From the NCBI RefSeq assembly GCF_003289645.1, contig NZ_QLYX01000002.1:1-64000 (forward strand): a stretch of DNA of 64,000 bases, in the 5' to 3' direction. The translations under genes were made by a program, and so were the position numbers. Position 1 is the first letter of the stretch. Each line of letters begins with the position of its first letter. This DNA is from Actinomadura craniellae (GTDB taxonomy: Bacteria; Actinomycetota; Actinomycetes; Streptosporangiales; Streptosporangiaceae). Below, piece after piece: positions 40,501 to 51,523 of this stretch. The notes beneath the pieces were generated by a model. It was given only the letters and a program-made list of their open reading frames with translations, was not told the origin of the DNA and made no database searches.

Positions 40501-43500
40501 GGCGCGCTGCCGGAACCCGGCCCGCAGCGGGGCGTGCCGCTCCAGCAGGGCCCGTACCGCGCGGCGCAGCGCCGCGGCGTCGACCGGCCCGCTCAGCTCG
40601 ATCGTCTGCTGGACCAGGTAGGCGTCCTCGGCGGACTCGTCGAACAGGGCGTGGAAGACCAGCCCCTCCTGGAGGGGGGCCAGCGGGAGCACCTCGGTCA
40701 GGCCGGGCACGGCCGCGGCCAGGTCGTCCAGCTCGTCCTGGTCCAGCCCCGCCAGCGGCACGTCGGAGGGGGTGAGCCCGCCGGCGCCCGGGCGGGCGGC
40801 GTGGTCGGTCAGCGCGGCCAGCGCGGCGAACCAGCCCTCGGCCAGGTCGCGCACGGTGTCCTCGTCCAGCAGGTCGGCGGGCCAGGCCCAGGTGACGCCC
40901 AGCCCCATGCCGTCGGCCCGGTCCTCGGTGAAGGCGTTGATCTCCAGGGTGTAGGGCGCCACCGGCATGGCGGTGTCGAACCCGCCGGCCAGCACCCCGG
41001 TGCCGGGCAGCGCCGTCCAGGGCGTGCCGGCCGTCTCGTCGACGGCGAACCGGCCCAGGTAGTTGAAGCTGATCTGCGGGACGGGCAGTTCCGCCAGCCG
41101 CGGCGCGGTCTCCGGGTTGAGGTACCGCAGCAGGCCGTAGCCCAGCCCGTGGTCGGGCAGTTCGCGCAGCCGCTCCTTGGTGCGCTTGATCGCCCGGCCG
41201 GCGTCGTCCTCCCCGGCCAGCGCCCGGGCGACGTCGATCCCGGCCAGGTCCAGGCGGACGGGGAAGATACTGGTGAACCAGCCCAGGGTGCGCGACAGGT
41301 CGGTGCCCGCGACGGCCTGCTCCTCCCGGCCGTGCCCTTCCAGCGCGACCAGCACCGACGGCTCGTCGCCCAGGCCGCGGCGGGTCCGCCAGTCGGCGAC
41401 GGCCAGCGCCAGCGCGGTGAGCAGCACGTCGTTGACGCCGCCGCGGAACGCCGCGGGCAGCGTGGTCAGCAGCGGGACGGTGCGCTCGGCCGGCAGCCGC
41501 AGGGTCAGCCGCCGCACCGACGCGAGGTCGGCGACCGGGTCGAGCGGGCGGGCGGTCAGCGCCGGGTCGGGGCCGTCCGCCATCCGGGTCCACAGCTCCA
41601 GTTCCGCCGCCCGGCCGGGGCGGACGGCCTCCTCGGCCAGCGCCCGCGCCCAGCGGCGGAACGACGTGCCGCCGTCGGGGGGTTCCGGCCGCCGGTCCTC
41701 GGCCACGGCCGTCCAGGCGGTGGCCAGGTCGGGCAGCAGGATCCGCCAGGTGACGCCGTCGACCACGGCGTGGTGGATCACGATCAGCAGCCGGCCGGGG
41801 CGGGCGGCGCCCGCGTCGGCCCAGACGAACTGGATCATCACCCCGGTCTCGGGGGCGAGCCGCCGGTACGCGGCCTCCGTCTCGGCGTCGAGGTCGGCGT
41901 CCTCCGGCACCCGGCGGATCACGGACCCGGCGGGCACCGCGCCGGGCGGTTCGACCACCAGCGAGCCGGGTCCGGCCTCCGTGGCGCGGACCAGCCGGGC
42001 GCGCAGCGCCCCGTGGGCGTCGAGGACCGCCTGCACCACCCGGTCGAGCTGTTCGCCGGTCATTCCGGCCGGGGTGGCCACCGCCATCGACTGGCTGAAC
42101 CCGTCGATCGGCCCGCCGCACTCGTCCAGCCAGCGCAGGATGGGCGTCAGCGGGAGCTCGCCCACCCCGGCCTCCGGCGGCTCGGCCGCCGTCCCCGCCG
42201 CGACCGCCGCCAGCGGCGCCAGCTCGGCGACCGTGCGGTACTGGAAGATCTGCCGGGGGGTGAGCACCAGGCCCGCCTGGCGGGCCCGGATGACCAGCTG
42301 GATGGCGACGATGCTGTCGCCGCCCAGCGCGAAGAAGTCGTCCTCGACGCCCACCTCCGGCAGGCCCAGGACCTCCGCGTACAGGGCGCACAGCAGTTCC
42401 TCGCGGGCGCCGCGGGGCTTGGTCCCGCCGGTCAGCGCCGCGTAGTCGGGCGCCGGCAGGGCGGCCCGGTCCAGCTTGCCGCTGGTGTTCATCGGCAGGC
42501 GGTGCAGCGGGACGAACGCCGCGGGCACCATGTAGTCCGGCAACCGCTCGGCGGCGTACGTCCGCAGCGCCTTGGTCAGCGCGCCCACGTCGCGGAAACC
42601 GGCCGGTACGCCGGCGTGCTCGCGCGGGTCCCGCGAGTCACGGGCCGGGCGGTAGGGGCGGGCGGGCTCGTCCAGGGCGAACACCGCCTCCAGCGCACCG
42701 TCGGCGGCCCCGGCGGCCCAGGTGACTGCCGTCCGGTAGCCCAGCCGGGCGCCCAGCGCGTGCAGTTCCTCCGGGTCCACCCCGGGTTCCCCGGCCGGGG
42801 TGCCGTCCAGCGCGTGCAGTGCGGCCAGGTCGGCGGTCAGCCGGGCGTTGGGCACTCCGGTGACCCGCAGCCGGGCGGGCCGGTCCGCCGTGAGCGCCGC
42901 GGCCAGCGCGTCCGGACCGGTCCAGGGCAGCACGGTCTCGGCCGGGGCCGGGCGGGGGGCCGCCTTGCGCAGCACGGCGTCGTACCGGTACCGGCTCAGC
43001 TCGTTGTGGTGGCGGGCGCGCTGGATCTGCAGGTCGGTGCACTCGACGCCGTCGATGACGTGTTCGAGGGCGGGGAAGAAGCCCGGGTCCAGCAGCAGCT
43101 CCGGCTCCCAGGCCAGGGCGCGCTCGACCTCGGCGCGGGCGTCGGGCCCCGGGCCCGCCACCGCCGCCCGCAGGCAGCGCAGCAGCCCCTGGTGGCGCAC
43201 GTCGCCGACGAACACGTGCCCGCCCGGCACCAGCAGGTCCACGGCGCGGCGCAGCACGTCGACGAGGTAGCCGCCGCCCGGGAAGTACTGCACGACGGAG
43301 TTGATCACGATCGTGTCGAAGTGGCCCTCGGGCAGGCCGGACAGGTCGTGCGCGGGGCGGGCCAGCAGCTTCACCCGCTCGGCGAGGTCCGGCACCCGGC
43401 CCACCTGCTCCCGCAGGACCGCGATGGCCTCCTCCGACAGGTCCAGGCCCCAGTACTCCTCGGCGCCGGGCGCGACCCGTGACAGGATCAGGCCGCTGCC

Positions 43501-45804
43501 CACGCCGATCTCCAGCACCCGGCGGGGCCGCAGCGCGGTGATCCGTTCCACGGTGGCGTCCCGCCAGGCGCGCATCTCGGCCAGCGGGATGGGGTGCCCG
43601 TCGTAGGTGCTGTTCCAGCCCGCGAAGTTCTCGGTGAAGTCCTCGGTCCGGGCCGCGGTGTACAGCAGTTCGTGCAGGCCCTTCCACTCGCCGACCCGGG
43701 CCCGCTCGGCGCTGCCGTTCCCGGCGGCCGTGCCGGTCGCCGGGACGACGTAGGCCACCAGCCGGCGGTCGCCCGGCCGGTCCTCCCGGACCACGACGGC
43801 GGCCTGGGCCACGGTGTCGTGGGCGGCCAGCACCGACTCGATCTCGCCCGGCTCGATCCGGAAGCCGCGGACCTTCACCTGGTCGTCCACCCGGCCCAGG
43901 AACTCCAGCCGGCCGCCCTGCTCGCCCGGGGCGAGCCAGCGGACGAGGTCGCCGGTGCGGTAGAGGCGGGAGCCGGGCGGGCCGTAGGGGTCGGCGACGA
44001 ACCGCTCGGCGGTGAGCCCGGGGCGGCCGAGGTAGCCGCGGGCCAGCCCGGGGCCGCCGAGGTACAGCTCGCCCGGCACGCCGGGCGGGACCGGCCGGAG
44101 CCGGGCGTCGAGCACGTACGCCCGGGTGTCGGGGTCGGGGCCGCCGATCGGCACGATGCCGCCGGGCGGGGTGGCGGGGTCGCACAGGCCGAGCGTGGAG
44201 TTGACCGTCGCCTCGGTCGGGCCGTACGCGTTGAACATGCGGCGGCCGTGCGCCCAGCGGGCGACCAGTTCCGGGGACACCCGTTCGGTGCCGGCCAGCA
44301 GTGTGGCGCCGGCCGGCAGCTCACAGTCGTCGGGCATGGCCGCCAGCAGCACCGGCGGCAGGATCATGAAGGTGGCGCCGTGCTCGCGGGCGTAGTCGGC
44401 CAGCGGCGGCCCGGGCACCCGCCGCTCGGCGGGCACGACCACCAGCCGGCCGCCCGACAGCAGCCCCAGGCACAGGTCCCAGAAGGCGACGTCGAAGCTG
44501 GGCGAGGCGAACTGCAGGACGCGGCTGTCGGGGCCGACCCCGAACCGCTCGCTCTGGGTGGCCACCAGCTTGGCCACCCCGGTGTGGGACAGCACCACGC
44601 CCTTGGGGCGCCCGGTGGACCCGGAGGTGTAGATCACGTACGCGGCGTTGAGCGGCGACAGCGCGACCTCGGGTGCGGTGGTGGGCGCCGCCGCGAGCTG
44701 CGGGGAATCGGGAGAGCCGATCGTCAGCCGGGCCATGCCCTCGGCGGCCGGGACGTGCTCGTCCAGCTCGGCGGTGGTGACCAGGCAGGTCGGGGACGCG
44801 TCCGCCAGCATGTAGGCGATCCGGTCCGCGGGGTGGTCGGGGTCGATGGGCAGGTACGCGGCGCCCGCCTTGAGCACGGCCAGCTCGGCGATGATCATCT
44901 CGGCCGAGCGGGGCAGCGCCAGGGCGACCACCTGTTCGGGTCCCGCGCCCAGGCCGGCCAGCACGTGCGCCAGCCGGTTGGCCCGGGCGTCGAGCTCGGC
45001 GTAGGTCAGCTCGGTGTCCTCGAAGACCAGCGCGACGGCGTCGGGACGGCGCCGGACCTGGACCGCGAACAGCTCCGGCAGCGTCGCCGCGGGCCGGCCG
45101 GAGGCGGTGGCGTTCCACTCCACCAGCACCTGGCGCAGCTCGGCCTCCGGCAGCACCGCCAGGTCGCCCACCGGCCGGTCGGGGTGGGCCTGGACGTCGG
45201 CCAGCAGGGTCTCCAACTGCCCGAGCAGCCGGTCGGCGGTGGCGGTGTCGAAGAGATCGGTCCGGTAGGCCAGCGTGACGCCGGCGGTGGTCACCTCCAG
45301 CGCCAGGTCGACCCCCTCGGGGACGGGCGCCCCGTCCACCGCGAGGGCGGTGTTGAACAGCACCGAACCGCCGCGGAACGGTTCGGGCCGCAACTCCGCG
45401 ACGATCTCGGCGAGCGGGACCCGGTGGTCCCGGGCGGCGGCCAGAGCCGCCTCGGCCCGCTCGACCAGGGCCGCGAAGGGCAGGTCGCCGCTCACCTGGA
45501 GCCGGAGCGGCAGCGGGTCGTGCGACCCCTCGGCGAACCCGATCACCAGGTCGCCGCCACCGCCCCAGCGGTGCAGCAGCGCGGCGAGCACCGCCGGGCC
45601 CGCCGCCGCGGTGAACCGGCCGCCGGCCGGCCTCGGGCCGCGCCGCCCGAGGCCGGCCGACGACGCGGCCGCATGCGAGCGGTCGGCCGGGAGCGCCGTT
45701 GCACCGGGCGGTGACGCGAGCGTCTCGCGCCAGTGCCCGAGGCGTTCCCGCCCGGCCGCGTTCCCAACATCACCGGAATGACCGGACACCGATGACAGCG
45801 TCAT
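28537..45804 (-). CDS. Tetramodular siderophore NRPS, 5755 aa
   Basis: Domain order: C-lobe remnant (1-230); A1 (238-700) with inserted N-methyltransferase (705-950, SAM motif VLEIGVGSG near 763) and A10 near 1110; T1 (Ser1164); E1 (1213-1690); DCL-type C2 (1700-2140); A2 (2165-2640); T2 (Ser2692); E2 (2740-3190); DCL-type C3 (3215-3640); A3 (3668-4180); T3 (Ser4231); LCL-type C4 (4283-4715); A4 (4745-5235); T4 (Ser5284); terminal C5 (5335-5755). No thioesterase. Carriers before E domains read LGGDS, the others LGGHS. A-domain codes: A1 DVWILGAVN, A2 DTWTSGFVQ, A3 DMENLGLIN (the N5-hydroxyornithine code), A4 DVFILGAVN. C5 has Arg-Tyr for the catalytic His pair. The layout parallels erythrochelin synthetase, with N-methylation added. 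It is co-directional with mbtH and the binding-protein gene. Confidence 0.97.
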   Translation of the reverse strand: MTLSSVSGHSGDVGNAAGRERLGHWRETLASPPGATALPADRSHAAASSAGLGRRGPRPAGGRFTAAAGPAVLAALLHRWGGGGDLVIGFAEGSHDPLPLRLQVSGDLPFAALVERAEAALAAARDHRVPLAEIVAELRPEPFRGGSVLFNTALAVDGAPVPEGVDLALEVTTAGVTLAYRTDLFDTATADRLLGQLETLLADVQAHPDRPVGDLAVLPEAELRQVLVEWNATASGRPAATLPELFAVQVRRRPDAVALVFEDTELTYAELDARANRLAHVLAGLGAGPEQVVALALPRSAEMIIAELAVLKAGAAYLPIDPDHPADRIAYMLADASPTCLVTTAELDEHVPAAEGMARLTIGSPDSPQLAAAPTTAPEVALSPLNAAYVIYTSGSTGRPKGVVLSHTGVAKLVATQSERFGVGPDSRVLQFASPSFDVAFWDLCLGLLSGGRLVVVPAERRVPGPPLADYAREHGATFMILPPVLLAAMPDDCELPAGATLLAGTERVSPELVARWAHGRRMFNAYGPTEATVNSTLGLCDPATPPGGIVPIGGPDPDTRAYVLDARLRPVPPGVPGELYLGGPGLARGYLGRPGLTAERFVADPYGPPGSRLYRTGDLVRWLAPGEQGGRLEFLGRVDDQVKVRGFRIEPGEIESVLAAHDTVAQAAVVVREDRPGDRRLVAYVVPATGTAAGNGSAERARVGEWKGLHELLYTAARTEDFTENFAGWNSTYDGHPIPLAEMRAWRDATVERITALRPRRVLEIGVGSGLILSRVAPGAEEYWGLDLSEEAIAVLREQVGRVPDLAERVKLLARPAHDLSGLPEGHFDTIVINSVVQYFPGGGYLVDVLRRAVDLLVPGGHVFVGDVRHQGLLRCLRAAVAGPGPDARAEVERALAWEPELLLDPGFFPALEHVIDGVECTDLQIQRARHHNELSRYRYDAVLRKAAPRPAPAETVLPWTGPDALAAALTADRPARLRVTGVPNARLTADLAALHALDGTPAGEPGVDPEELHALGARLGYRTAVTWAAGAADGALEAVFALDEPARPYRPARDSRDPREHAGVPAGFRDVGALTKALRTYAAERLPDYMVPAAFVPLHRLPMNTSGKLDRAALPAPDYAALTGGTKPRGAREELLCALYAEVLGLPEVGVEDDFFALGGDSIVAIQLVIRARQAGLVLTPRQIFQYRTVAELAPLAAVAAGTAAEPPEAGVGELPLTPILRWLDECGGPIDGFSQSMAVATPAGMTGEQLDRVVQAVLDAHGALRARLVRATEAGPGSLVVEPPGAVPAGSVIRRVPEDADLDAETEAAYRRLAPETGVMIQFVWADAGAARPGRLLIVIHHAVVDGVTWRILLPDLATAWTAVAEDRRPEPPDGGTSFRRWARALAEEAVRPGRAAELELWTRMADGPDPALTARPLDPVADLASVRRLTLRLPAERTVPLLTTLPAAFRGGVNDVLLTALALAVADWRTRRGLGDEPSVLVALEGHGREEQAVAGTDLSRTLGWFTSIFPVRLDLAGIDVARALAGEDDAGRAIKRTKERLRELPDHGLGYGLLRYLNPETAPRLAELPVPQISFNYLGRFAVDETAGTPWTALPGTGVLAGGFDTAMPVAPYTLEINAFTEDRADGMGLGVTWAWPADLLDEDTVRDLAEGWFAALAALTDHAARPGAGGLTPSDVPLAGLDQDELDDLAAAVPGLTEVLPLAPLQEGLVFHALFDESAEDAYLVQQTIELSGPVDAAALRRAVRALLERHAPLRAGFRQRADGRAVQFVADGAEPSWREADLSHLADPEPGLRAEAAAERAERFDLGRPPLLRCALLRLGPERHRLLLTHHHIIADGWSVAIILRDLMALYAPGGEPPRMPPVTPYRDYLTHLAGLDRTAAHRAWRDALHGLDGPTRLVPELEPGRVPSRFERLRVDLPGGAGTALTARARERGLTLSGVLHGAWGVLLGRLTGRRDVVFGSTVSGREAEVTGIESMAGLFINTLPIRLRWSPGDALGAVLDRVQEEQTRLLDHQYVGLPEVQRLAGLGELFDTLVVVENYPAQGTPRDPGGTVEITGFEVVDASHYPLALVVLPGAGGRLELRLEYDADRLDPGTVHHVAEGLSAVLAAITADPARPVARTEVLTGSGLDRVRAALTGPARPVPDTTLAAAVADRAARTPDAVAVVCGDAELTYAGLDRRAAELAGRLAARGAGPEEVVAVAVPRSAELVVALLGVLRAGAAYLPLDVDLPADRLAYMIADSGARLLVTVPGVTLPAVPVDVMTVDGGPGEPAAEPVPARPDHPAYLIYTSGSTGRPKGVPVSHRAIVNQLAWTQDRMPLDTPDRMLPLASPGFDTSVWEIFWPLYAGAGMVLPEPGGHRDPAYLAGLIRDRRVSAITFVPSMIEAFLSTDEVTADPGWAASLRWASSGGEALTGDLADRWLALTGVPMDNFYGPTEAAVQVTYWPGAGGREPALGAPVWNTALRVLDGCLRPVPPGVPGELYLAGAQLARGYHGRAGLTAERFVADPFGPPGTRMYRTGDLVRLTAAGDLEYLGRTDHQIKIRGNRVEPGEVEAALLREPGVARAAVIARQDGPGAARLVGYVVPAPGATPDPGALRAALAATLPEPMVPAAIVPLAELPLTPSGKLDRAALPAPAAERAPRDDRARAPRDDRERALCEIFAEVLGLPEAGVDEDFFVLGGDSILSIAVAGKARRRGYAISPRDVFRHRTPAALAAATGPEEAVAAPAPDPDGIGEVPLLPVVHWLRELGGEIGRYTLPNLLRVPAGADEAALAAVLQAVLDRHDGLRLKLTRIGGLLWSLETRPAGSVRAADLLRRADATGLDDAALHALVAAEFDAAADRLDPDAGTMVQAVWLDRGDRPGRLILAVHHLVVDGVSWRILLGDLAAAWPAVAAGRVPELDPVGTSLRGFARAMVEQAQSPARLAELEHWARTLAPGADLIPGLVPGRPPAAGGPARRHEVRLDAAATLPLLTEVPAAVRGDVTDVLLAAFRLAVTRRPGEPGDLLVDVERHGREDVADGLDLARTIGWFTSVQPVRLESRPDAPGTLKHVKERLREVPDGGIGHGMLRHLNAQTAPLLAGAARAQVLFHYYGRFPAAREDDWTPAPESDALALPGDAGLGLAHALQIDAVCEDTPQGPRLRATWTWPEGALAAGDVRELAEGWLAALRELAAGAGGAGGLTPSDLTALDLSQDEIDTVERVCPGPLADIWPLSPLQEGLYFHAGYDQTALDVYTAQDVFDFERRVDADRLRAALTALLARNPGLRAGFTGDGLSRPVQFVAAAPETPLTEIDLSGLGEAERAARVTELLAADRRRRFDLAAPPLFRLMLLRLGDGRDRLVLSHHLILWDGWSAALFLEQLFTLYERAGDDRGLPRPGSYGDYLTWLSRQDAGAAAGAWRDALAGLAEPTLAGPAGRDPEPAIPEQRRIELPAGLADRLRTGLRRHGLTPNAAFSAAWGLVLAGLTGRDDVVFGTTVAGRPPEIPDVENTIGLFLNTVPARITLDPREPVLDLLRRVQAERAAMMPHEYLGLGEIQRAAGHDLLFDTLYVLQNFHDENAAADLRARHGIVGSGGVDATHYPLTLVVTPGERVRVMLIHRTDVFDATAADTLLARYVTALERLAGGMAARVGTLDLLPAAERALLAAEWGSTARPAGTETIAELLAEQAARTPAEVALVCGDERLTYAELDARINRFARLLLARGAGPERVVALALPRSTDMVVALFAVLRTGAAYLPLDLDHPAERLRLMIEDTAPGCVLTTTAVAARLGLPGAGGPATLPLDDPAVAAELGGLPGTDLTAAERAEFAPGRPGRLEHPAYVIYTSGSTGRPKGVVTPYRGLTNMQLNHREAIFEPAIAAAGGRRLRIAHTVSFAFDMSWEELLWLVEGHEVHVCDEELRRDAEALVAYCDRHRVDVVNVTPTYAHHLIEEGLLADGPGRHRPVLVLLGGEAVSETVWARLRDTEGTFGYNLYGPTEYTINTLGAGTGDSATPTVGRAIWNTRGYVLDSALRPVPPGAPGELYIAGVGLARGYHERPGLTAERFVADPHGAPGARMYRTGDLVRRRPDGNLDFLGRTDDQVKIRGYRVELGEIEAVLDEHPAVAHAAVVADTAGPGGVTRLIGYVVPAGGAELAGTALRDHLKARLPGYMVPAALVPVDRLPLTVNGKLDVRALPAPDVAAAPVSRPPATPAEETLCALFAEVLGLERVGAEDSFFDLGGHSLLATRLVSRARAALPAELAIRDLFEAPTPAELAVRAAERTAPARPALVPAERPAELPLSYAQRRLWVIQQLEGASAAYNFPLTFRLRGELDVAALRAALADVAGRHEALRTVFGERDGHPYQRVLDFADPVVDVLDHAPGLVEELVERPFDLTAEVPLRATVLRVAIDEHVLVVLLHHITTDEWSDGPFLHDLAAAYTARRAGRAPAWEPLPVQYADYALWQRDLLGADPAGGWLPDGLGARQLSYWRDALAGAPEQLELPGGRTPAARPGTAGGELEIELDPAACRGLRELGRRTGASMFMVLQAAVAALLYRLGAGTDIPLGAPVAGRTDEALDELVGFFVNTLVLRADVSGAPTFAELVERVRETDLAAFSHQDVPFEAVVEELNPVRSPGRNPLFQVMVGYRNRPAGGFALPGLTVTDEPVEIRTAKFDLVFSFAERDDSGRVGCVIEYRHDVFDRAAAEDVAARLNRLVAAVAADPDRPVRELDLLDTAERHRVLAEFNATARPVPELPLHTMFEQRVRERPGAVAVVDGSRTVTYAELNARANRIARLLAGRGVAAEDVVGVAVPRTADMVATVLGALKLGAAYLPLDLKHPADRLAYMLADSGASVVVATGEVAGSVPGSSGSSPLLLDDPAVAAELAGLADDDPGVPVDLDQAAYVIYTSGSTGRPKGAVVPHEGIASLVATATDRMGLTRDSHVLQFASVGFDVAVFELSMALCWGGRLVLAPEEVRLPGKELCDFLAEQAITTMILPPSLVGALPPNCELPEGATLLVGTETVPPDLIGRWAARLRLFGAYGLTEATVNSTLWDAEPGWTGPVPIGRPDPNTTAYVLDERLRPVPPGVAGDLYIAGRGLARGYLGRPGLTAERFVACPFGPPGTRMYRTGDRARWRPEGILDFLGRSDDQVKVRGYRIEPGEIEAALVGHPDVTQAAVVVDRQGESARLIGYVVPAGAPGASADPAQVRAHVARFLPDYMVPAAVVVLDGPLPLTPNGKLDRRALPAPDWSAGAGGARPETPLQHDLAGLFAEILDLPEVGVHDNFFELGGHSMAAMRLLGRIRADLDADPALRDVFDAPTVAGLAALLEGAGGAAARPALRPVARPGVLPAAPVQRAQWARPRSAWDLAFAFRLPGDLDVAALAAALADVAARHEPLRTVLAEEAGRVVQRPAPAPELELQECADLDGRIAELARSAPDAPLRARLLTDGSGARALLLTLRYEAADEWSTVPLARDLTEAYRARHASRAPDWAPLPVGYADYTVWAHDLLGDLADRQSPGGRQLGYWRRTLRDLPAELPLPADRPRPAAPGGRADLVEFELDADLHRAADRLARQSGTSLFMVVHAAFAALLTRYGAGPDLPIGARTAGRSEEALTDLVGCFFNTVVLRTDTGGDPSFGDLLGRVRETTLAALDRQDVPFDAVAADLDLPRTFPQVMIIQHEAAGLADLGGGFEPVDTGAVRADLALSLYEPRGDDPVECLLEYDTDLFDPATARRITGDLLRLLAAATADPARPLSTLPPGA

Positions 45805-45862
45805 TTCCCCGACTCCCCGACTTCCAGACTCCGTACTCGGTGGTGGTGATGCGTGGGCGCGT

Positions 45863-46876
45863 TCAGCGAGCCAGCAGCGGCAGCAGCTGGTCGAGCGCGT
45901 ACGGGATGCTCAGCACGGTCATGAAGGACAGCGCCGCGCCGACCGGCGGCTCCTCGTAGGGAACGAACAGGGCCCGGTTCTCCTGGGCGACCTTGAGGGT
46001 CTTGTAGACCCGGTCGTTCTTGACGTTCTTCTCGGCGGCGGGGTCGCTGTTCAGGAAGACCAGCCGGTCGACCTCGACCAGGTCGAGCCGCTCGGAACCG
46101 ATCTCCGCCGCGTACTCCTTGCCGACCGCCTGGACGATCTTGGGGGGGACGGCGAAGCCGAGCGACTTCATGAAGTCGACCTTGGGGTCGGTCGGGGCGA
46201 ACACGGCGTACTTGCCGGGCTCGTAGGCCTCGACGACGGCGACGGTCTTGCCGGCCCACTGCGGGTACTGCTTGCGGGCGTCGGCGAACCGCTTCTCGAT
46301 ACCGGCGATCAGGTCGTTCATGCGCTTCTCTTCGCCGAGGGCGCGACCGATCACCCGGGACATCTCCTGCCAGGGCATGGCGTAGTCGTCGTACTTGGGA
46401 GACTGCCCGACGGTCGGGGCGATCTTGGAGAGCTTCTCGTACTGGCCCTTGTTCATGCCCGAGTACTGGGCGATGATCAGGTCCGGCCGGAGCGCGGCGA
46501 TCTTCTCGATCTGGAAGTCGTCACGCTCGCCGACGATGGTGGGCGGGGTGGACCCCCACAGCGGCTGCGTCCAGGGCCACTTGCCGTACGGGCGCTCCTT
46601 GAACCAGTCGATGGCGCCGACCGGCTTCACCCCGAGGGCGAGCACCGCGTCGTGGTCGCTCAGGCCGAGCGTCACCACCCGGGTGGGCTTGGACTTGATC
46701 TCGGTGGTGCCGTACTTGTGCTGGATGCTCACCGGGAAGGCGGCGCCTGCCGGGGAGGCACCGCCGGTGGCGGCCTTCTCCTCCTCGCCGCCACAGGCGG
46801 CCAGCGCCAGGGCGAGGACGAGCGCGAGCAGTACCGCCACGAAACGTGGGGCGGCGAGCCGGGGGGATATGGACAT
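45863..46876 (-). CDS. Ferric-siderophore ABC transporter substrate-binding lipoprotein
   Basis: 337 residues. It starts with a lipoprotein signal peptide whose lipobox is LALAACGG (Cys near 27), then a FepB/FhuD-type type III binding fold: [23 protein letters not shown] and [14 protein letters not shown]. It captures the ferric siderophore outside the membrane for the FecCD/ATPase importer encoded divergently. ATG at 46876 has AGAGGAAC upstream, and an iron box lies 61 bases before it. The gene is 58 bases upstream of the NRPS on the same strand, so uptake protein, synthetase and MbtH probably share one iron-controlled transcript. Confidence 0.93.
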   Translation of the reverse strand: MSISPRLAAPRFVAVLLALVLALALAACGGEEEKAATGGASPAGAAFPVSIQHKYGTTEIKSKPTRVVTLGLSDHDAVLALGVKPVGAIDWFKERPYGKWPWTQPLWGSTPPTIVGERDDFQIEKIAALRPDLIIAQYSGMNKGQYEKLSKIAPTVGQSPKYDDYAMPWQEMSRVIGRALGEEKRMNDLIAGIEKRFADARKQYPQWAGKTVAVVEAYEPGKYAVFAPTDPKVDFMKSLGFAVPPKIVQAVGKEYAAEIGSERLDLVEVDRLVFLNSDPAAEKNVKNDRVYKTLKVAQENRALFVPYEEPPVGAALSFMTVLSIPYALDQLLPLLAR

Positions 46877-46936
46877 CGGTTCCTCTTCGGGGATCGGGGG
46901 CACGGTCCAATCGTTCGTGGACCAGCCAAGCGATAC

Positions 46937-46955
46937 TAAGGTGAGCCTTACCTAA
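46937..46955. promoter_or_regulatory. Iron box before the siderophore-binding protein gene
   Basis: TAAGGTGAGCCTTACCTAA matches the IdeR/DmdR-type box on both half-sites. It should control the minus-strand unit of binding protein, NRPS and mbtH, whose first start codon is 61 bases away. Confidence 0.82.
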
Positions 46956-46992
46956 TCACAAGGTCGCCCGGCTATTGCCCCATCCCGCCCGC

Positions 46993-47011
46993 TAAGGTAT
47001 GCCTGCCCTAA
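46993..47011. promoter_or_regulatory. Iron box before the FecCD permease genes
   Basis: TAAGGTATGCCTGCCCTAA is an iron-box match that overlaps a TAATAT element (47009-47014) usable as a -10 for the plus-strand permease unit. It also covers an upstream ATG at 46999, which argues that this ATG is not the permease start. Confidence 0.72.
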
Positions 47012-47031
47012 TATCCGCAGATAGGGTTTTC

Positions 47032-48081
47032 GTGACCATAACCAAGAATTCGCCGCCCTTGGAGATACCCCCGGCGACCCGAGCCCGAACCGTACGGCTG
47101 ACGCTGCTGTTGCTCGCGGCGGTGGCGGCGCTGGCGCTGATGTGCCTGCCGTCGATCGCGGTGGGCAGCCGGGCGGTACCGCTCGGCGATGTGGTGCAGG
47201 TCCTGACCGGTTCCGGCGATCCCCGGGTCGACGCGATCGTCTGGGGCGTCCGGGTGCCGCGCACCCTGCTCGGCCTGCTCGCCGGCGCGGCCCTGGGCCT
47301 GGCCGGCGCGGTGATGCAGGCGCTCACCCGCAACCCGCTCGCCGACCCCGGCCTGATGGGCGTCAGCGCGGGCGCCGCCTTCGCCATGGTGCTGGCCATC
47401 AGCCTGTTCGGGCTGTCCTCACTGTACGGCTACATTTGGTTCGCCTTCGCGGGCGCGCTGGCCGCCAGCGTGGTCGTGTACGTGCTCGGCGGGATGGGCC
47501 GGAGCGGTTCGACGCCGGTCAAGCTGGCACTGGCCGGAGTCGCCGTCACCTTCCTGCTGACCTCGATCACCCGGGGCATCGCGCTGGTCGACCCGGAGGC
47601 ACTCGACCGCTACCGGTTCTGGTCGGCCGGTTCCCTGGCCGGCCGCGGTACCGGCGTGCTGCTCCAACTCCTGCCGTTCGTGGCCGTCGGCGTGGTGCTC
47701 GCGCTGGCCCTGGCCCCCGCGCTCAACAGCCTCGGCCTGGGCGACGACGTGGCCGCGTCGCTGGGCCGCCGGGTAGGCCTGATCCGGTTGCAGGGCGCCC
47801 TGGCCGTGACGCTGCTCACCGGTGCGGCGGTGGCGGTGGTCGGCCCGGTCGTTTTCGTCGGCCTGGTGGTGCCCCACGCCGCCCGCGTGATCACCGGCCC
47901 GGACCACCGCTGGCTGCTGCCGTTCTCGATGGTCCTGGCCCCGCTGCTGCTGCTGGCCGCCGACACCCTCGGCCGGGTGGTGGCCCGGCCCGAGGAGATC
48001 AACGTGGGCATCGTCGCCGCGTTCCTCGGGGCCCCCTTCTTCATCCTCCTGGTCCGCCGCCGCCGGCTGGCCGAGCTGTGA
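47032..48081 (+). CDS. FecCD-family iron-siderophore permease 1
   Basis: 349 residues, about ten membrane helices of the BtuC/FecCD fold. Motifs: GVRVPRTLLGLLAGAALGLAG, MQALTRNPLADPGLMGVSAGAA, and the C-terminal VGPVVFVGLVVPHAAR, which contacts the ATPase. GTG at 47032 is preferred over the ATG at 46999 because that ATG lies inside the iron box and next to the -10 element; the mRNA leader would then be very short. It overlaps the second permease gene by 4 bases. With its partner it forms the heterodimeric inner-membrane channel for the ferric siderophore. Confidence 0.92.
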   Translation: MTITKNSPPLEIPPATRARTVRLTLLLLAAVAALALMCLPSIAVGSRAVPLGDVVQVLTGSGDPRVDAIVWGVRVPRTLLGLLAGAALGLAGAVMQALTRNPLADPGLMGVSAGAAFAMVLAISLFGLSSLYGYIWFAFAGALAASVVVYVLGGMGRSGSTPVKLALAGVAVTFLLTSITRGIALVDPEALDRYRFWSAGSLAGRGTGVLLQLLPFVAVGVVLALALAPALNSLGLGDDVAASLGRRVGLIRLQGALAVTLLTGAAVAVVGPVVFVGLVVPHAARVITGPDHRWLLPFSMVLAPLLLLAADTLGRVVARPEEINVGIVAAFLGAPFFILLVRRRRLAEL

Positions 48082-49133
48082 GCGCCGCCACCGGCCTGCG
48101 GCGGCCCGCCGTCCGGCTGTCCCGCCCGCCCGTCTCCGCGGTGGTGCGCCCGCGGGTCCTGCTGACCTGCCTGGGCCTGGCCGTGGCCGTCTTCGCGGTG
48201 TGCTGCGCCGGGCTGAGCATCGGTGACTACCCCGTCCCGCTCGCCGACGTGGTCCCCGCGCTGTGGGGGGCCGGCGACGGCGGCTCCGTGTTCATCGTGC
48301 AGGAGCTGCGGCTGCCCCGGGTGCTGGTCGGCCTGCTCGTGGGGGCGGCGTTCGGCGTCTCCGGAGCGATCTTCCAGGCCATGACCCGCAACCCGCTGGC
48401 CAGCCCCGACATGATCGGCATCAGTGCCGGGGCCGACACGGCCGTGGTCGCCGGGATCGTGCTCGGCGTCGGCGCGGGGCTCGGCGCCCCGGCCCTCGGC
48501 CTGCTCGGCGCGCTGGCCAGCGCGGCACTGATCTACGTGCTGGCCTGGCGGCGCGGTACGACCGGCTACCGGATCGTGCTGGTCGGGATCGGCATCTCCT
48601 GGATGTGCGTCAGCGCCACCGAGTGGCTGCTGACCAAGGCCCGGCTGCACCAGGCCCAACAGGCGCTGGGCTGGCTGGTCGGCAACCTGAACGCCCGCGG
48701 CTGGGAGCACGTGCGCCCGCTGGCCCTGGCCCTGGCCGTGCTGCTGCCCGCCGCGCTCCTGATGACGCACCGGCTGCGGGCGCTGCAGTTCGGCGACGAG
48801 GTCGCCGCGGGGCTGGGCGTCCCGGTGCAGCGGGCCCGGCTGGTCCTGGTGCTGGTCGGGGTCGGCCTGATCGCCTTCGGCACCGCGGCGGCCGGGCCGA
48901 TCGCCTTCGTGGCGCTGGTCGCGCCGCAGGTCGCGCTGCGGCTGGCCGGCACGGCCGGGCCGCCGCTGCTGACGTCCGCGCTGACCGGTGCGCTGATCGT
49001 GTCGGCCAGTGACCTGTTCGCCCAGCGGTTCTTCGACAGCGACCTGCCGGTCGGAGTGGTGACGGGCGTGCTGGGCGCGCCGTTCCTGCTGTGGCTGCTC
49101 GCCCGGACCAACCGTTCCGGATCAGGAGGCTGA
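48078..49133 (+). CDS. FecCD-family iron-siderophore permease 2
   Basis: 351 residues with the same FecCD helices: [42 protein letters not shown] and [19 protein letters not shown]. The GTG start overlaps the previous stop (GTGA), and its own stop is 1 base before the ATG of the ATPase gene. The open frame extends upstream inside the first permease gene, but that part is a shadow. It pairs with the first permease to form the transmembrane channel. Confidence 0.93.
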   Translation: MSAATGLRRPAVRLSRPPVSAVVRPRVLLTCLGLAVAVFAVCCAGLSIGDYPVPLADVVPALWGAGDGGSVFIVQELRLPRVLVGLLVGAAFGVSGAIFQAMTRNPLASPDMIGISAGADTAVVAGIVLGVGAGLGAPALGLLGALASAALIYVLAWRRGTTGYRIVLVGIGISWMCVSATEWLLTKARLHQAQQALGWLVGNLNARGWEHVRPLALALAVLLPAALLMTHRLRALQFGDEVAAGLGVPVQRARLVLVLVGVGLIAFGTAAAGPIAFVALVAPQVALRLAGTAGPPLLTSALTGALIVSASDLFAQRFFDSDLPVGVVTGVLGAPFLLWLLARTNRSGSGG

Positions 49134-49134
49134 A

Positions 49135-49956
49135 ATGTCCCACTCACCGCACCGGCCCGAGCTGCGGGCGCACGGCCTCCGGCTGGGTTACGACGACCGG
49201 GTCGTGGTCGACGGCCTCGACCTGACGCTCCCGCCCGGCAAGATCAGCGTGATCGTGGGCGCCAACGCCTGCGGCAAGTCCACCCTGCTGCGGGCGCTGG
49301 CCCGGCTGCTGGCGCCCCGGTCGGGCGAGGTGCATCTGGACGGGCAGGCGATCCACTCGCTGCCCACCCGGCAGGTGGCGCAGCAACTGGGCATCCTGCC
49401 GCAGCAACCGGTCGCGCCCGAGGGGCTGACGGTGCTCGACCTGGTGGGTCAGGGCAGGGCGCCGCACCAGTCGTGGTGGCGGCAGTGGTCGGCCGGCGAC
49501 GAGCACGCCGTCGCGGCGGCGCTGGAGGCCACCGGGATGCTCGAACACGCGCACCGCCCGGTGGACGAACTGTCGGGCGGGCAGCGGCAGCGGGCGTGGA
49601 TCGCGATGGCGGTGGCCCAGGGCACCCCCGTCCTGCTGCTCGACGAGCCGACGACCTTCCTGGACCTCGCGCACCAGATCGACGTCCTCGACCTGATCGT
49701 CGATCTCAACCGGCGGGAGGGCCGGACGGTGGCGATGGTGCTGCACGACCTGAACCAGGCCTGCCGCTACGCCGACCACGTGATCGCGATGAAGGCCGGC
49801 CGCGTCGTCGCCGAGGGCCCGCCGGCCGGGATCGTCACCGGCGAGCTGGTGGAGGAGGTGTTCGACCTGCGCTGCCAGGTCGTCCCGGACCCGGTCAGCG
49901 GCACTCCCCTGGTCATTCCGATCGGCCGCCACCACACCGCGCCCGCCCCCCTGTGA
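49135..49956 (+). CDS. Iron-siderophore importer ATPase (FepC-like)
   Basis: 273 residues. Walker A is [11 protein letters not shown] near residue 43, the signature is [15 protein letters not shown], Walker B is [12 protein letters not shown] and the H-loop is MVLHDLNQA. These are the hallmarks of FepC/FhuC-type ATPases that power FecCD importers. AGGAGG lies 5 bases before the ATG, and the previous permease stop is 1 base upstream, so it is the last gene of the iron-controlled importer unit. It is convergent with the monooxygenase gene. Confidence 0.95.
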   Translation: MSHSPHRPELRAHGLRLGYDDRVVVDGLDLTLPPGKISVIVGANACGKSTLLRALARLLAPRSGEVHLDGQAIHSLPTRQVAQQLGILPQQPVAPEGLTVLDLVGQGRAPHQSWWRQWSAGDEHAVAAALEATGMLEHAHRPVDELSGGQRQRAWIAMAVAQGTPVLLLDEPTTFLDLAHQIDVLDLIVDLNRREGRTVAMVLHDLNQACRYADHVIAMKAGRVVAEGPPAGIVTGELVEEVFDLRCQVVPDPVSGTPLVIPIGRHHTAPAPL

Positions 49957-49984
49957 ACGCGTGCCGGGGGGCGGGCGGTACCGG

Positions 49985-51301
49985 TCAGGGGGTGAGGGCG
50001 TAGGTGTCCGGGGCCGCGGTGCGGCGCGCCGCGAGCGAGCGGACGATCTCGCCCGCCCGGACGGCGGTGTTGGACAGCAGGGTGGAGGTGAGGCCGTGGG
50101 TGTGCTCGGTGGCACCCTGCACGTAGATCCCGCAGCTCAGCTCCGGAGCGGTGGCGATCCGGTAGTCGCGCTCGACCCGCAGCCCGCCCTCCGGCCGGCG
50201 CAGGCAGTACTCCCCCGCCTCGCCCAGCAGGGTCAGCGGGTCGCCGGGCCGGTAGCCGGTCGCGTACACCAGCGCGTCGGCCCGCAGTTCGGCGCGGTCG
50301 CCGGTCGGCAGGAACTCCACCGTGGCGCGGAGCCCGTCGCCGTCCTCGGCGACGGCGACGAGGCGGGAGGCGTTGAGGATCCGCAGCCGCTCGGCGCCCT
50401 GCACCTTCTCCTGGTAGGCCCGGCGGTAGAGCTCGTCGATCAGGTCCAGGTCGACCGCCGAGTAGTTGGTGGAGTGGTGGTAGTCCATGAGCATCCGCTT
50501 CACCGACTCCGGGGCGGCGTAGTAGTCCTCGACCGCCCCCGGGTCGAAGATCCGGTTGGCGAAGGAGCTGTCGTCGGCGGGCGTGTAGCCGTACTTGGCG
50601 AAGACCGCGCAGACCTCGGCGCCGGGGAAGGTGCGGTGCAGGTGGTCGGCGGTCTCGGCGGCGCTCTGCCCGGCTCCGACCACGATCACCCGGCGCGGGT
50701 CGGTGAGCCCGGGCAGCCGGTGGAGCAGGTCGTTGCTGTGCCAGACGCGCTCGCCGGCCACCACGCCCTTGGGCAGCACGGGCTCCAGCCCGGCCGCGAT
50801 CACCAGGTTCCGGGTGCGGGTGGTGGCGAGTTCGTCGGCGCCGTCGCCCCGGCGTACGACGACGTCGAAGTACTCGACCGTTCCATTTTCGCCGGCGACC
50901 GGCCGGACGGCGACCACCTCGGAGCCGTACTCGACCTCATGGGGAAACCGGGCGGCGGCCCACTCCAGGTAGTCGTGAAACTCCAGCCGGGAGGGGAACA
51001 TGGTCTTGTGGTTGATGAAGTCGGCCAGCCGCCCCCTGTCCTGCAGGTAGTGCAGGAAGCTGAAGGAGCTCCCCGGGTTCCGCATGGTGACCAGGTCCTT
51101 CAGGAAGGACACCTGCATGGTGGCGTCCTCCAGGAGCATGCCGCGATGCCAGCCGAAGGCGGGTTGCCGCTCGAAGAAGACCGCGTCGAGCGCCTGGCCG
51201 GTCTGCTCGCGATGCTCGCGCAGCGCGATCGCCAGGGCCAGGTTCGAGGGGCCGAAGCCGATGCCGACCAGATCGCGGACATGCTCGTACGAGGGGGACA
51301 T
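49985..51301 (-). CDS. L-ornithine N5-/lysine N6-monooxygenase
   Basis: 438 residues of the SidA/IucD/PvdA family, FAD- and NADPH-dependent hydroxylases of the side-chain amine. FAD motif DLVGIGFGPSNLALAI at the start, the family's HRGMLLEDATMQVSFLKDLV segment, NADPH motif VIVVGAGQSAAETADHL and the C-terminal ATGYRPGDP. In this cluster it should make N5-hydroxyornithine, since A3 of the NRPS carries the hydroxyornithine code. ATG at 51301 follows GGAAAGGG by 6 bases; a GTG nine codons earlier has no such site. A perfect iron box lies about 75 bases upstream. Confidence 0.94.
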   Translation of the reverse strand: MSPSYEHVRDLVGIGFGPSNLALAIALREHREQTGQALDAVFFERQPAFGWHRGMLLEDATMQVSFLKDLVTMRNPGSSFSFLHYLQDRGRLADFINHKTMFPSRLEFHDYLEWAAARFPHEVEYGSEVVAVRPVAGENGTVEYFDVVVRRGDGADELATTRTRNLVIAAGLEPVLPKGVVAGERVWHSNDLLHRLPGLTDPRRVIVVGAGQSAAETADHLHRTFPGAEVCAVFAKYGYTPADDSSFANRIFDPGAVEDYYAAPESVKRMLMDYHHSTNYSAVDLDLIDELYRRAYQEKVQGAERLRILNASRLVAVAEDGDGLRATVEFLPTGDRAELRADALVYATGYRPGDPLTLLGEAGEYCLRRPEGGLRVERDYRIATAPELSCGIYVQGATEHTHGLTSTLLSNTAVRAGEIVRSLAARRTAAPDTYALTP

Positions 51302-51375
51302 GGGCGCCCTTTCCAGGAACGTACTCACGAGAACTCGGGGGAACGGGAGCGCCGGAACGCGCCGCCCATATTACC

Positions 51376-51394
51376 TTAGGTAAGGCTTACCTAA
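51376..51394. promoter_or_regulatory. Iron box before the N-monooxygenase gene
   Basis: TTAGGTAAGGCTTACCTAA is a perfect 19-base dyad and the strongest iron box in the window. It lies between the divergent monooxygenase and formyltransferase genes, nearer the first. Confidence 0.88.
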
Positions 51395-51461
51395 GAATGG
51401 CAAGCCTGACCACACCCAAGCACCGCCCGCCAGGGGCTGTCAAGGACCCCTCCACACCACT

Positions 51462-51480
51462 GTAGGTTAGGCTCCCCTAA
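51462..51480. promoter_or_regulatory. Iron box before the formyltransferase gene
   Basis: GTAGGTTAGGCTCCCCTAA matches the iron-box consensus at 16 of 19 positions. It lies 43 bases before the formyltransferase start. With the box at 51376 it makes a two-box divergent control region. Confidence 0.75.
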
Positions 51481-51523
51481 CAAAGGTTCTCCTAATCTTC
51501 CCCCCTGCCCGAGGAGAAAACGT

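Noticed and set aside
46999-47031. ATG start for the first FecCD permease
   Set aside because: The codon lies inside an iron box and next to the -10 element; GTG at 47032 fits better.
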